A DNA stretch of 64,000 bases from assembly GCA_947479085.1 (NCBI GenBank), contig CANJYB010000001.1, positions 1 to 64,000 on the forward strand. Reading direction: 5' to 3'. Both the position numbers and the translations under genes were made by a program. Shown here in pieces: positions 54,351 to 63,244 of this stretch (positions are counted from its first letter, which is position 1; each line of letters opens with the position of its first letter). Below the pieces are notes generated by a model. That model was not told the DNA's origin, ran no database searches, and worked only from the letters and a program-made list of their open reading frames with translations. The DNA comes from Bacteroidota bacterium. GTDB taxonomy: Bacteria; Bacteroidota; Bacteroidia; 2-12-FULL-35-15.

Positions 54351-56297
54351 TTATTCACTGACGAAATACATATCCACCTCCCCTTTATTTTTCGCTTCTA
54401 TTTTTCCTCTGTGCTCGCATTTAAAATCATTCTTTACCAATTCATAAGTAGAACCCGAAATATTTATTTTCCCATTCACACTGTGCTGTTCCATACGTGC
54501 TGCTGTGTTTACGGTGTCTCCCCAGATATCATAGGCAAACTTTTTTACTCCTACTATGCCTGCCACCACCGGTCCGGAGTTTATTCCAATTCTAATATTA
54601 AATTTTCCTCCTTCTACAATCCGTTTATTTATGAAATCCATTATTTCAATAGCAGCTTTCACAGTTTTTTTTGCATGGTCTTTATCTTCATTAGGCATGC
54701 CGCACACAGCAAGGTAAGCATCGCCTATTGTTTTTATTTTTTCCAACCCATTGCGTTCTATTATTTCATCAAAAGCAGTGAAGCACTGGTGTATTTCTCT
54801 TACCAGTTCTTTCGGACTAAGTTTTTCGCTGATGGAGGTAAACCCTACAAAATCGGTAAACAAAACCGATACATTATCAAAATGTTTGGCTTCTGCACCC
54901 CCCGTTGCTTTCAGTTCTTCTGCTACTTCGGCAGGCAATATATTTAATAATAAATCATCACTTCGCTTTTTTTCTTTTCCTATTTTATTTCGTTGTCTAA
55001 AAAACACAGAAGCCACCAGCACCATTAATGCCAACCCACCATACAAGGCATAACTCTTGGTTTGTTCCTGTTTTAGTTCAGCTGTTATAACTTTCTTTTC
55101 TTCAGCTGATTTTATACTATCTGCTGTTTGCTTTTTATTAAAATCATAAGTCATTTGAATAGCCAATGTCTTTTTTGTGTTTTCGGTGTTTACCAAACTA
55201 TCACGGTAAATAATGTAGAGTTTGTAATGTTCAAGTGCTTTATTAAAGTTACCTTGTTTGTTATCCAATGTTGCCAGGAGATCATAGCTTGATTTAATCC
55301 TTTCCAAACTACCAATCTCTTTTGCAAGAGACAGTCCTTTATTTAAATATTCAAAAGCTTCATTGTATTTTTTCTGATTTGTATAAAGTTCACCAACGTT
55401 AGTAAGACCGAGTGAAATATTGTTTTTATCTCCAATTTCTTCATATATTTTTAATGAAGCAAAATAATTATTCAAAGCATCAGGATAATTGCCCTGAGAA
55501 TAATAAATATTTCCAATGGTATTGTAACAATTACCAATACCATTCAAGTCTTTTATTTCTTCCATCATCTTTAAACAGGTGAAAAGATTCTTTAATGCCT
55601 CCTCGAATTTTGATTCGTTTTTGTAGGCACGCCCAATATTGCCATAAGAATTAGCTATCCCTCTCTTATCCCCAAGTTTCAATCCTAATTTTAAAGCAGA
55701 TAAATGATTCTTTAATGCTTCCGAATAATTTCCCAGATTGGTATAAATAATTCCGATATTGTTATGATTCTTTGCTTGCAATGATATATTTCCTGATTCT
55801 TCATTAATTTTTAAAGCTTCAAAATATAACTTTAATGCTTCAGGATAATTGCCATGCACCCTATAAACTTCTCCCATATTGTTGTAAGTACCGGCAATGT
55901 CATTTTTGTCGCCTATTTCCAATCTAATCTTCAATGCTTTTTTATGAAATTCAATGGCTGATAAATAATCGCCCATGTAATTTTTGCCAATACCCAAACT
56001 ATTATAAGCATTACCTATTCCTTTTTTATAATTTATTTGTTCTGATAAAGCCAGACATTGCATTGCATAATCCATTGACTTGTCAGGATTATTGCTCCAA
56101 TAGGCTTTCGAAATGGAATATAATATTTTGGCGGAAGCAGTATCATACTTACCCGCAATATTATGGCGCAGTTCTTTTTTTTCGGATTCAAGGGTTTTTA
56201 GTTTTGCTGTAAGGGAATCGACCAGATGCTGATCTTGCGCAAAAGCAGTGAAAAGCAAACAGTGGATGATGAACAGTAAGAGGATTAAATATTTCAT
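54351..56297 (-). CDS. TPR-linked adenylate cyclase, copy 2 (648 residues)
   Basis: Same architecture as the first copy: signal peptide (ending TAFAQ), TPRs (about 50-370), membrane helix YALYGGLALMVLVASVFF and a class III cyclase (LFTDFVGFTSISE, EKIKTIGDAYLA, DIWGDTVNTAARM). Catalytic and ATP-selecting residues are intact. The TPR part differs from the other copies while the cyclase part is near identical to copies 3 and 4, so the copies may sense different partners but give the same cAMP signal. It ends 34 bp before the start of copy 1. Confidence 0.92.
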   Translation of the reverse strand: MKYLILLLFIIHCLLFTAFAQDQHLVDSLTAKLKTLESEKKELRHNIAGKYDTASAKILYSISKAYWSNNPDKSMDYAMQCLALSEQINYKKGIGNAYNSLGIGKNYMGDYLSAIEFHKKALKIRLEIGDKNDIAGTYNNMGEVYRVHGNYPEALKLYFEALKINEESGNISLQAKNHNNIGIIYTNLGNYSEALKNHLSALKLGLKLGDKRGIANSYGNIGRAYKNESKFEEALKNLFTCLKMMEEIKDLNGIGNCYNTIGNIYYSQGNYPDALNNYFASLKIYEEIGDKNNISLGLTNVGELYTNQKKYNEAFEYLNKGLSLAKEIGSLERIKSSYDLLATLDNKQGNFNKALEHYKLYIIYRDSLVNTENTKKTLAIQMTYDFNKKQTADSIKSAEEKKVITAELKQEQTKSYALYGGLALMVLVASVFFRQRNKIGKEKKRSDDLLLNILPAEVAEELKATGGAEAKHFDNVSVLFTDFVGFTSISEKLSPKELVREIHQCFTAFDEIIERNGLEKIKTIGDAYLAVCGMPNEDKDHAKKTVKAAIEIMDFINKRIVEGGKFNIRIGINSGPVVAGIVGVKKFAYDIWGDTVNTAARMEQHSVNGKINISGSTYELVKNDFKCEHRGKIEAKNKGEVDMYFVSE

Positions 56298-56309
56298 TTT
56301 TTTTAATTG

Positions 56310-58280
56310 TTAACTGTTCACTGATAGTTGTTCACTGACGAAATACATATCCACTTCTCCTTTATTCTTCGCTTCTATCTTCCCTCTTTGTTCACACTTG
56401 AAATCATTTTTTACTAATTCATAAGTACTGCCACTTATATTTATTTTCCCATTTTGGCTGTGCTGTTCCATACGTGCTGCTGTGTTTACGGTGTCTCCCC
56501 AAATATCATAGGCAAACTTTTTTACTCCTACTATACCTGCTACTAAGGGACCAGAATTAATACCAATTCTAATATTAAATTTCCCCCCTTCTACCATCCG
56601 TTTATTTATGAAATCCATTATTTCTATGGCTGCTTTCACCGCTTTTTTTGCATGGTCTTTATCTTCCATTGGCATACCGCATACCGCAAGATACGCATCG
56701 CCAATAGTTTTTATTTTTTCCAACCCATTACGTTCAATAATTTCATCAAAAGCAGTGAAGCATTGGTGTATTTCTTTTACTAATTCTTTCGGACTAAGTC
56801 TTTCGCTGATGGAGGTAAACCCTACAAAATCGGTAAAAAGCACAGATACATTATCAAATTGTTTTGCTTCAGCTGCTCCTGTTGCTTTCAGTTCTTCGGC
56901 TACTTCGGCAGGCAATATGTTTAACAACAAATCATCACTGCGTTTTTTCTCAATTCCTATTTTATTTCTTTGTTTAAAAAACACAAAAGCCACCAGCACC
57001 ATTAAAGCCAAACCACCATACAAAGCGTAACTTTTGGTTTGTTCCTGTTTCAGTTCTGCTTTTATTACTTTTTTTTCTTCCGTTGATTTAATGCTATCTG
57101 CAGCCTGTTTTTTATTAAACTCATAATTCATTTGCAGAGCTACTGTTTTTTTAGTGTTTTCATTATTATTTAAACTGTCGCGCATGGCTATAAACAGTTT
57201 GTAATGCTCCAATGCTTTATTAAAGTTACCTTGTGCGCTGTCCAGTTTTGTTAAATTATTGTAGATTTCTACAATATTATCCAAACCTCCCATCTCTTTA
57301 CTAAGTAACAGTCCTTTATTCAAATATTCAGATGCTTCTTTGAATTTTTTCTCTTTCAAATAAACTTCTCCAATGTTTGTATAACAAATGGTAATGCCAT
57401 CTTTTTGCCCAATTTCTTCAAATGTTTTTAATCCGGCTAAGTTATACTTCATTGCTTCGGGATAATTGCCTTGTTTATAATAAATACTTCCAAGGTTAGT
57501 GTAACAGGCACCGATGGTCCGCTTAAACCCGATTTCTTTACTTATTTTTAAAGAAGCAAAATAACTCTTCAATGCTTCGGGATAATTGCCTTGGTTTTCA
57601 TAAACAATTCCAATATTGTTGTAGGAATTAGCTAGGCCATTTTTATTGCCGCGTTCTTCACATATTTTTAAAGAAGCAGAATAATTCTTCAATGCTTCGG
57701 GATAATTACCTTGATGCTGATAAACAAGTGCCATGTTGTTGTAACACATTGCCATGCCTGCTTTATCTCCATTTTCTTCAACTTCTTTTAAAGAAACAAA
57801 ATAATTCTTCAATGCTTCAAGATAATTGCCCTGGTTGTAATTAACAGTCCCGATTCCGATGTAAGAATCGACAATACCTTTTTTGTCCGCTATTTCTTCT
57901 CTTATCGTTAATGATTTTTTGAAAAATTCCAATGCAAGTAAATTATCTCCTTTATAAATATTAATATTACCCATACTGTTATAAGCATTGCTTATTCCTT
58001 TCTTATAACCTATCTGTTCTGATAAACTTAGGCATTGATTGGCGTATTCCATTGCCTTGTCAGGGTTGTTACTCGAATAGGATTGTGCTAGTTTATTTAA
58101 AATGTTTGCTTCTGTTGTATCATTCATACTGGGATTATCATTTCGCAGTTCCTTTTTTTCTGCTTGCAAGGTTTTTATTTTGGCAGTAAGGGAATCGACA
58201 ATATGCTGGTTTTGCGCAAAGCAGGGGACATGGAACAGAGTATATGGAACAGCAAATAGTAGGAATATTAATTTTTTTAT
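56310..58280 (-). CDS. TPR-linked adenylate cyclase, copy 3, apparent ATA start
   Basis: Full-length homology extends 37 codons upstream of the first usual start (a TTG at 58167-58169) to position 58280, giving 656 residues, exactly as long as copy 4. The first 25 or so residues read as a signal peptide (KKLIFLLFAVPYTLF, ending CFAQ) like the paralogues, but the codon expected to be ATG is ATA (58278-58280), and an in-frame TAA lies three codons further upstream. So the gene has lost its normal start, uses a weak ATA start, or starts at the TTG without an export signal. Catalytic residues are intact. Its cyclase domain is a mosaic of copies 2 and 4. Confidence 0.85.
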   Translation of the reverse strand: MKKLIFLLFAVPYTLFHVPCFAQNQHIVDSLTAKIKTLQAEKKELRNDNPSMNDTTEANILNKLAQSYSSNNPDKAMEYANQCLSLSEQIGYKKGISNAYNSMGNINIYKGDNLLALEFFKKSLTIREEIADKKGIVDSYIGIGTVNYNQGNYLEALKNYFVSLKEVEENGDKAGMAMCYNNMALVYQHQGNYPEALKNYSASLKICEERGNKNGLANSYNNIGIVYENQGNYPEALKSYFASLKISKEIGFKRTIGACYTNLGSIYYKQGNYPEAMKYNLAGLKTFEEIGQKDGITICYTNIGEVYLKEKKFKEASEYLNKGLLLSKEMGGLDNIVEIYNNLTKLDSAQGNFNKALEHYKLFIAMRDSLNNNENTKKTVALQMNYEFNKKQAADSIKSTEEKKVIKAELKQEQTKSYALYGGLALMVLVAFVFFKQRNKIGIEKKRSDDLLLNILPAEVAEELKATGAAEAKQFDNVSVLFTDFVGFTSISERLSPKELVKEIHQCFTAFDEIIERNGLEKIKTIGDAYLAVCGMPMEDKDHAKKAVKAAIEIMDFINKRMVEGGKFNIRIGINSGPLVAGIVGVKKFAYDIWGDTVNTAARMEQHSQNGKINISGSTYELVKNDFKCEQRGKIEAKNKGEVDMYFVSEQLSVNS

Positions 58281-58303
58281 TTTTTTTTATGTTAACTGTT
58301 CAC

Positions 58304-60274
58304 TTATATTTGTTCACTCACAAAATACATATCCACTTCTCCTTTATTCTTCGCTTCTATCTTCCCTCTTTGTTCACACTTGAAATCATTTTTTACTAAT
58401 TCATAAGTACTGCCACTTATATTTATTTTCCCATTTTGGCTGTGCTGTTCCATTCTGGCAGCAGTGTTCACGGTATCGCCCCAAATATCATAAGCAAACT
58501 TTTTTACTCCTACTATTCCTGCCACTACTGGACCCGAGTTTATTCCAATACGAATATGCAGAATTTCGGATTTCGAATTTGTGATTTCAGATTTGCGAGA
58601 ATTCATAAATGCCATTATTTCAATTGCTGTTTTCACTGTATTCTTTGCATGGTCTTTGTCTTCCATCGGCATACCGCATACAGCAAGGTAAGCATCACCT
58701 ATGGTTTTTATTTTTTCCAAACCATTGCGTTCTATTATTTCATCAAAGGCAGTGAAACAAAGATGTATTTCTTTAACCAATTCTTTTGGGCTTAGTCTTT
58801 CGCTGATATTAGTAAACCCAACAAAATCGGTAAAAAGCACAGATACATTATCAAATTGTTTTGCTTCAGCTGCTCCTGTTGCTTTCAGTTCTTCGGCTAC
58901 TTCGGCAGGCAATATGTTTAATAACAAATCATCACTGCGCTTTTTTTCTTTCCCTATTTTATTTCTTTGTTTAAAAAACACAGAAGCCACTAATATCATT
59001 AACGCCAAACCACCATACAAAGCGTAACTTTTGGTTTGTTCCTGTTTCAGTTCTGCTTTTATTACTTTTTTTTCTTCTGTTGATTTAATACTGTCTGCAA
59101 CTTGTTTTTTATTAAACTCATAATTCATTTGCAGTGCTACTGTTTTCTTCGTGTTTTCATTATTATTTAAACTGTCACGCATTATTATAAACAGTTTATA
59201 ATGCTCCAAGGCCTTATTAAAGTTACCCTGGGTACTATCTAATATTGCTAAATGATTATAATTCGATTTAATCATTTCCAAACTGCCAATTTCTTTTGCA
59301 AGCGTCAATCCTTTTTTAAAATATTCAGAAGCCTCCTTATATTTTTTCTCTCTTGTATAAGTTACTCCTATATTGCCATAAGAAGTAGCGATGCCATTCT
59401 TATCACCAATTTCTTCTCTTATTTTTAAGGAAGCGAAAAAATTCTTCAACGCTTCGGGATATTTACTTAGATTATCACAATAAATGGCTCCAATGTTATT
59501 GTATGAAGATGCAACACCTTGTTTATCTCCTATTTCTTCTTTTATTTTTAAAGAAGCGAAATTATTCTTTAAAGCTTCGGGATAATTCCCTTGGTGCCAA
59601 TAAATAAGTCCTATATTGTTGTAAGAAGCAGAGATACCCTCTTTATCCCCTATTTCTTCACTTATTTTTAAAGAAGAGAAGTGATTCTTCATTGCATCAG
59701 GATAATTTTCCTGGGAAGTGTAAACAAGTCCTATGTTGTTGTAAGAAGCGGAGATGCCCTGTTTATCACCTATTGCTTCTCTGATTTTCAATGAAGCAAT
59801 ATGATTCTTCAATGCTTCGGGATATTTGCCTTGGTTTTGATAAATATTTCCGATAGTATTGTATGAGTCAGAAATGCCTTTTTTGTCATTAATTTCTTCT
59901 TTTATCTTCAAGGCTTTTTTTTGAAATTCCAAGCCAATTGAGTAATTTCCTTTAGTATTATTGACGGCACCCATACTGTTATAGGCATTGCCTATTCCTT
60001 TCTTATAACCTATCTGTTCTGATAAAGTAAGGCATTGATTGGCATAGTCCATTGCCTTATCCGGATTATTGCCCCAATAAGCTTTGGAGAGAGCATATAA
60101 AATGTTGGCTGTTATACTGTCATTGATACTAGCATTATCATTTCGCAGTTCTTTTTTTTCTGCTTGCAGTGCATTAAATTTTGTGATGAGAGAATCGACC
60201 AAGTGCTGGTCCTGAGAAAAAGCAGTGAACAGCGAACTCTGAATAATGAATAGTAAGAGGAGGCGTTTTTTCAT
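58304..60274 (-). CDS. TPR-linked adenylate cyclase, copy 4 (656 residues)
   Basis: First gene of the tandem. Signal peptide (ending TAFSQ), about eight TPR units, membrane helix and class III cyclase with all catalytic residues (LFTDFVGFTNISE, EKIKTIGDAYLA, DIWGDTVNTAARM). Between the dimerisation helix and the strand HIRIGINSGP an extra segment NSRKSEITNSKSEILH replaces the KRMVEGGKFN of copies 2 and 3; it is encoded by AATCCGAAAT-like repeat words. A TATATTTG element lies about 63 bp upstream of the ATG and may drive all four copies. Confidence 0.92.
   Translation of the reverse strand: MKKRLLLLFIIQSSLFTAFSQDQHLVDSLITKFNALQAEKKELRNDNASINDSITANILYALSKAYWGNNPDKAMDYANQCLTLSEQIGYKKGIGNAYNSMGAVNNTKGNYSIGLEFQKKALKIKEEINDKKGISDSYNTIGNIYQNQGKYPEALKNHIASLKIREAIGDKQGISASYNNIGLVYTSQENYPDAMKNHFSSLKISEEIGDKEGISASYNNIGLIYWHQGNYPEALKNNFASLKIKEEIGDKQGVASSYNNIGAIYCDNLSKYPEALKNFFASLKIREEIGDKNGIATSYGNIGVTYTREKKYKEASEYFKKGLTLAKEIGSLEMIKSNYNHLAILDSTQGNFNKALEHYKLFIIMRDSLNNNENTKKTVALQMNYEFNKKQVADSIKSTEEKKVIKAELKQEQTKSYALYGGLALMILVASVFFKQRNKIGKEKKRSDDLLLNILPAEVAEELKATGAAEAKQFDNVSVLFTDFVGFTNISERLSPKELVKEIHLCFTAFDEIIERNGLEKIKTIGDAYLAVCGMPMEDKDHAKNTVKTAIEIMAFMNSRKSEITNSKSEILHIRIGINSGPVVAGIVGVKKFAYDIWGDTVNTAARMEQHSQNGKINISGSTYELVKNDFKCEQRGKIEAKNKGEVDMYFVSEQI
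58556..58600 (-). repeat. Intergenic-type repeat inserted in frame in cyclase copy 4
   Basis: About 45 bp containing AAATTCGAAATCCGAAATTC and encoding KSEITNSKSEILH, the same words as in the truB insert at 28098-28169. The frame is kept and the catalytic residues are unaffected. Confidence 0.7.
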
Positions 60275-60336
60275 AACACTTTTTTAGTAATTCAGGAGGT
60301 TAATTTAGCAATTTAAGTTTTTCGTTTTTTATTATA

Positions 60337-60344
60337 CAAATATA
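60337..60344 (-). promoter_or_regulatory. Promoter -7 element of the cyclase cluster
   Basis: TATATTTG on the minus strand, about 63 bp before ATG 60274. No -33 TTTG at 20 nt. Likely start of the four-gene transcript. Confidence 0.45.
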
Positions 60345-60456
60345 TAATTTATTTACATCACTGGGGTAAGTGCTGTTTTCGGCAGGATGCCGAGTTAAAC
60401 AGGACGTTGCGGGACGCTGCGCCCAACTAGGGGAATAAACTAGTAATAAATAGTTT

Positions 60457-60834
60457 TTAAACTTTTTTAAGTATCAAACATTTATCAACTGCAATCAGCA
60501 ATTGTTCTTCTGTAAATGGCTTACTTAAGTATTGATATCCTTCAGTAAGTATACTCTGATGAGTTTTGGTTGGAATGGCTGCACCGGACATAAATATGAG
60601 TGGAATATCCTTGGTAGTATTTTCTTTTTTTAGCAATTTTAAAAACATTACACCATTTGTATCAGGCATCATAATATCAGAAATAATAACATCAGGAAGG
60701 AATTGAACAGCTTTGTCAAACCCTTCTCTTCCGTTAACGGCAGTCATAACTCCATGCCCCGTTAATGATAGTATTTCAGAAATATTTTCTCTGAGGTCCT
60801 TATCGTCATCAATCACTAAAATGTCTAGTCTCAT
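60457..60834 (-). CDS. Stand-alone response regulator (CheY-like receiver)
   Basis: 125 residues consisting only of a receiver domain. Acidic pair in VIDDDKDLRE (about 7-16), phosphate-accepting Asp in VIISDIMMPDTNG (about 52-54), Ser in IFMSGAA and the conserved Lys in YLSKPFTEEQ. No output domain, so it probably acts by protein-protein contact or phosphorelay. It is encoded 183 bp upstream of the cyclase cluster on the same strand; a functional link is only inferred. Confidence 0.9.
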   Translation of the reverse strand: MRLDILVIDDDKDLRENISEILSLTGHGVMTAVNGREGFDKAVQFLPDVIISDIMMPDTNGVMFLKLLKKENTTKDIPLIFMSGAAIPTKTHQSILTEGYQYLSKPFTEEQLLIAVDKCLILKKV

Positions 60835-61276
60835 TTCCAGCTTTTTTTAATTAATTATAAGGTAAAGATAGTATGGGCTTATTTAATAACCTATGATCGT
60901 TATCATAATAAGAAAAGGGCAGGTATGGTGGCTTGATGTAACAAAATCTTTTTTGTAATGGCGCAAAAGGAGGGAGGCTTGAAACTGATATTTTTTTTTA
61001 ATTATTCAATTATAAAGTATTTATTGGCTTTTTAGTTTTGCTCTTTCCTGTTATTGGTGTACTTTCAATTTAGGTTGTATCGGGGATTTCTAATTCAAAC
61101 TTTACAAATCTTTACTACGCCCAACCGGGGCTTGAAACTTCGTACTGGCAGGTCGCCCCCCTTTTTTTTATTTATTCACTTTTGTTTATTTTATTTGTGT
61201 TCATGATAACGCTACGCTAAGTTAATAAATCTTATGTTGTTGGATGTTTTTCACTCGTGTCGTGCGTTTCAAGTGA
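60835..61276. other. 442-bp region without a recognised gene
   Basis: AT-rich sequence apart from a GC-rich stretch at about 61111-61160 with CGCCCAACCGGGGC, a near-copy of CGCCCAACTAGGGG at 60420-60433 on the other side of the response regulator gene. A GGGGC/GCCCC pairing (61127-61159) with eight T after it could be a plus-strand terminator, but both neighbours are minus-strand genes. No coding frame of note. Confidence 0.6.
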
Positions 61277-62767
61277 CTATTGTATTATTATTTTTTTGTT
61301 CGTTACGTTCTTTCTTTCGTCTGTTGTCTGTACAAAGTAAATACCAGAGTTCAATTCGCCTTTATCTATTACAAGTTGTCTGCCTGTAAAGTTTATTGTT
61401 TTTATTTCTTCGCCTAATATGTTAACTATTTTTATGCTTGTGTTTCTTTGTTCTTCACCAAAAGTAATTATTGTTTGAGATGAAAAAGGATTTGGGGAAA
61501 TAGTTATGTTGCTAATTTCTTCAATATCTTGAATCCCTGTAGGAGCACACATATATAATAAGTTCGCCACTCCTGTATCTGTAGTACAATTTGGTAATTT
61601 CATATTGACAATGAAACTATCAATACCGTTTTGCATTTCTAAAGGAGTTACGATTGGCGAATTATAAGTTACCCACAACATTGTATTGTTCCAATCTGTC
61701 GGATTATTTACGTTAAGACTATGAGGATTCTGAAAGCCTACTGTTACGGTTTTCCATGTCCAGAATGCTTGTCCACTAATTTTATTGGTAGGATTCCTTA
61801 TAATGTTAGTTAATTTATTCTGCATTCCCCCTAACGTATCTTCGCCCCATTCGCCACACCAAATTGGAACATTTAAAGAGTTAGAAAGTGCCGTCCATGC
61901 TGGGATATCAGGAGCGCTGAAAAAGAAAGTGTAATAATGAAATTGAAAACAGATATTGGGATCAGGCAACGAAGTAAACATGGAAAAATCCTGAGCGTAA
62001 TTATTCCCTTCAAGCATTATCATGTGGTTGTTGTCAACCTTTCGAATGGTGTCAATTATATTATCATATAAATTAACTAAATCAGGCCACCACCAAATAT
62101 TTGGTTCGTTTAATAAATCGTAAGCGGCAACAATTCCTCTGTTTTGATATCTGTTGGCAATTGCCTTCCAGAGTTGTATGGTTCTGTTCTTATTCAAGGG
62201 TGAGTTCCATAAATCAACAGAATCCGGGTCCGCTATAAAATGTGTTGCCTGCCCACCCGGTGCAGCATGCATATCTAAAACCGCATAAACATTGTAATCT
62301 TCGCACCATTTCAAAGCACTGTCAAGAATTGCCCATCCTTCAGGTTTGTAAACAAATGGATTTGCATCGTCTTCTAACAAATTATGATTAAACGGAATGC
62401 GGACAACGTTATAACATTCATTTGAAATTCGTTGAATGTCTGCTCGAGTAATATAGTTTTTGTAAACAGAGTCTCTGAAATTGTTAAATGCTACAGGGCC
62501 AATAACTGATGTCATTTTATTGGTAATATCTTTTTCAGAAATTAGTCCACCACCCCACATCAATCCTTCCCACATCAACCATGAACCAATGTTTACTCCA
62601 TCTAAATTGATGGCATTGTTTTGTCCATTATGTATTTCTTGTCCGTTGCGATGAACGAAAGAAGTATTGTCCCAAATAGCTTGTGCTTGTATGTTATTTG
62701 CTAAAATTAAAAATCCAAATACTTTAAATAGATTTCTTGTCGGGCGGAAAATTTGTCTTTTTACCAT
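61277..62767 (-). CDS. GH5 family glycoside hydrolase with T9SS sorting domain
   Basis: 496 residues. After an N-terminal signal (about 1-28, ending NIQAQ) comes a GH5 (cellulase-type) barrel: GVNIGSWLMWEGLMWGGG, VVRIPFNHNLL, LDMHAAPGGQATH, acid/base Glu in YDLLNEPNIWWW (about 222) and the nucleophile Glu in IWCGEWGEDT (about 308). The last 75 residues are a T9SS type A sorting domain (ISPNPFSSQTIITFG, ILGEEI, SGIYFVQTTDE). It hydrolyses a beta-1,4 or beta-1,3 linked glucan or mannan outside the cell; the substrate cannot be fixed from motifs alone. Confidence 0.93.
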   Translation of the reverse strand: MVKRQIFRPTRNLFKVFGFLILANNIQAQAIWDNTSFVHRNGQEIHNGQNNAINLDGVNIGSWLMWEGLMWGGGLISEKDITNKMTSVIGPVAFNNFRDSVYKNYITRADIQRISNECYNVVRIPFNHNLLEDDANPFVYKPEGWAILDSALKWCEDYNVYAVLDMHAAPGGQATHFIADPDSVDLWNSPLNKNRTIQLWKAIANRYQNRGIVAAYDLLNEPNIWWWPDLVNLYDNIIDTIRKVDNNHMIMLEGNNYAQDFSMFTSLPDPNICFQFHYYTFFFSAPDIPAWTALSNSLNVPIWCGEWGEDTLGGMQNKLTNIIRNPTNKISGQAFWTWKTVTVGFQNPHSLNVNNPTDWNNTMLWVTYNSPIVTPLEMQNGIDSFIVNMKLPNCTTDTGVANLLYMCAPTGIQDIEEISNITISPNPFSSQTIITFGEEQRNTSIKIVNILGEEIKTINFTGRQLVIDKGELNSGIYFVQTTDERKNVTNKKIIIQ

Positions 62768-63244
62768 TGTTTGTTTTATTGTCTGTTGTCTTTAAAGGTT
62801 GCCGGTAACATATAAATATATGAAGCTTTAAAAATACTAATTAATTCATTATTAGTATACCTTAAAAATATACGGAGTTTTGTGTAAAGATAAATGAAGT
62901 TTTTAAAAGTTCAATATGAACCTTAATTCGTTTTAAAGGAACAATTATAAGCTTTCATTATTTTCTTAGAAGTTAACCAACCTTTCCTAATCCTTAAATA
63001 GTAAATTCTCCAAGCCCCCCAAAAAAACCTCCATTCCTTCCTCCCATTTGATTCAATCTTCCAAAACCAAGTGATGACTTTATGGGGGTGTTTTGTGGTC
63101 GTATAAATTTTTCTGCATTGCTATTTGGTATTTCGGGAAAATGTCCTAACTTTGTGAGAGCTAATGTATGGCATGGTGGAAAGTGAACAAATAAAACTGG
63201 AAACCGAACAAAAAAAGGTAGTTGTCGTGACATTGTTATGCCAC

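Noticed and set aside
54411-54947. Plus-strand frame of 178 residues
   Set aside because: Antisense to the conserved cyclase domain; similar shadows occur in the other copies because the coding strand is conserved.
60361-60440. tRNA or structured RNA in a GC-rich spacer
   Set aside because: Short hairpins are present but no cloverleaf, anticodon arm or CCA end could be drawn.
61127-61169. GGGGC/GCCCC hairpin with T8 as a terminator
   Set aside because: Loop of 23 nt and plus-strand direction between two minus-strand genes make a terminator role doubtful.
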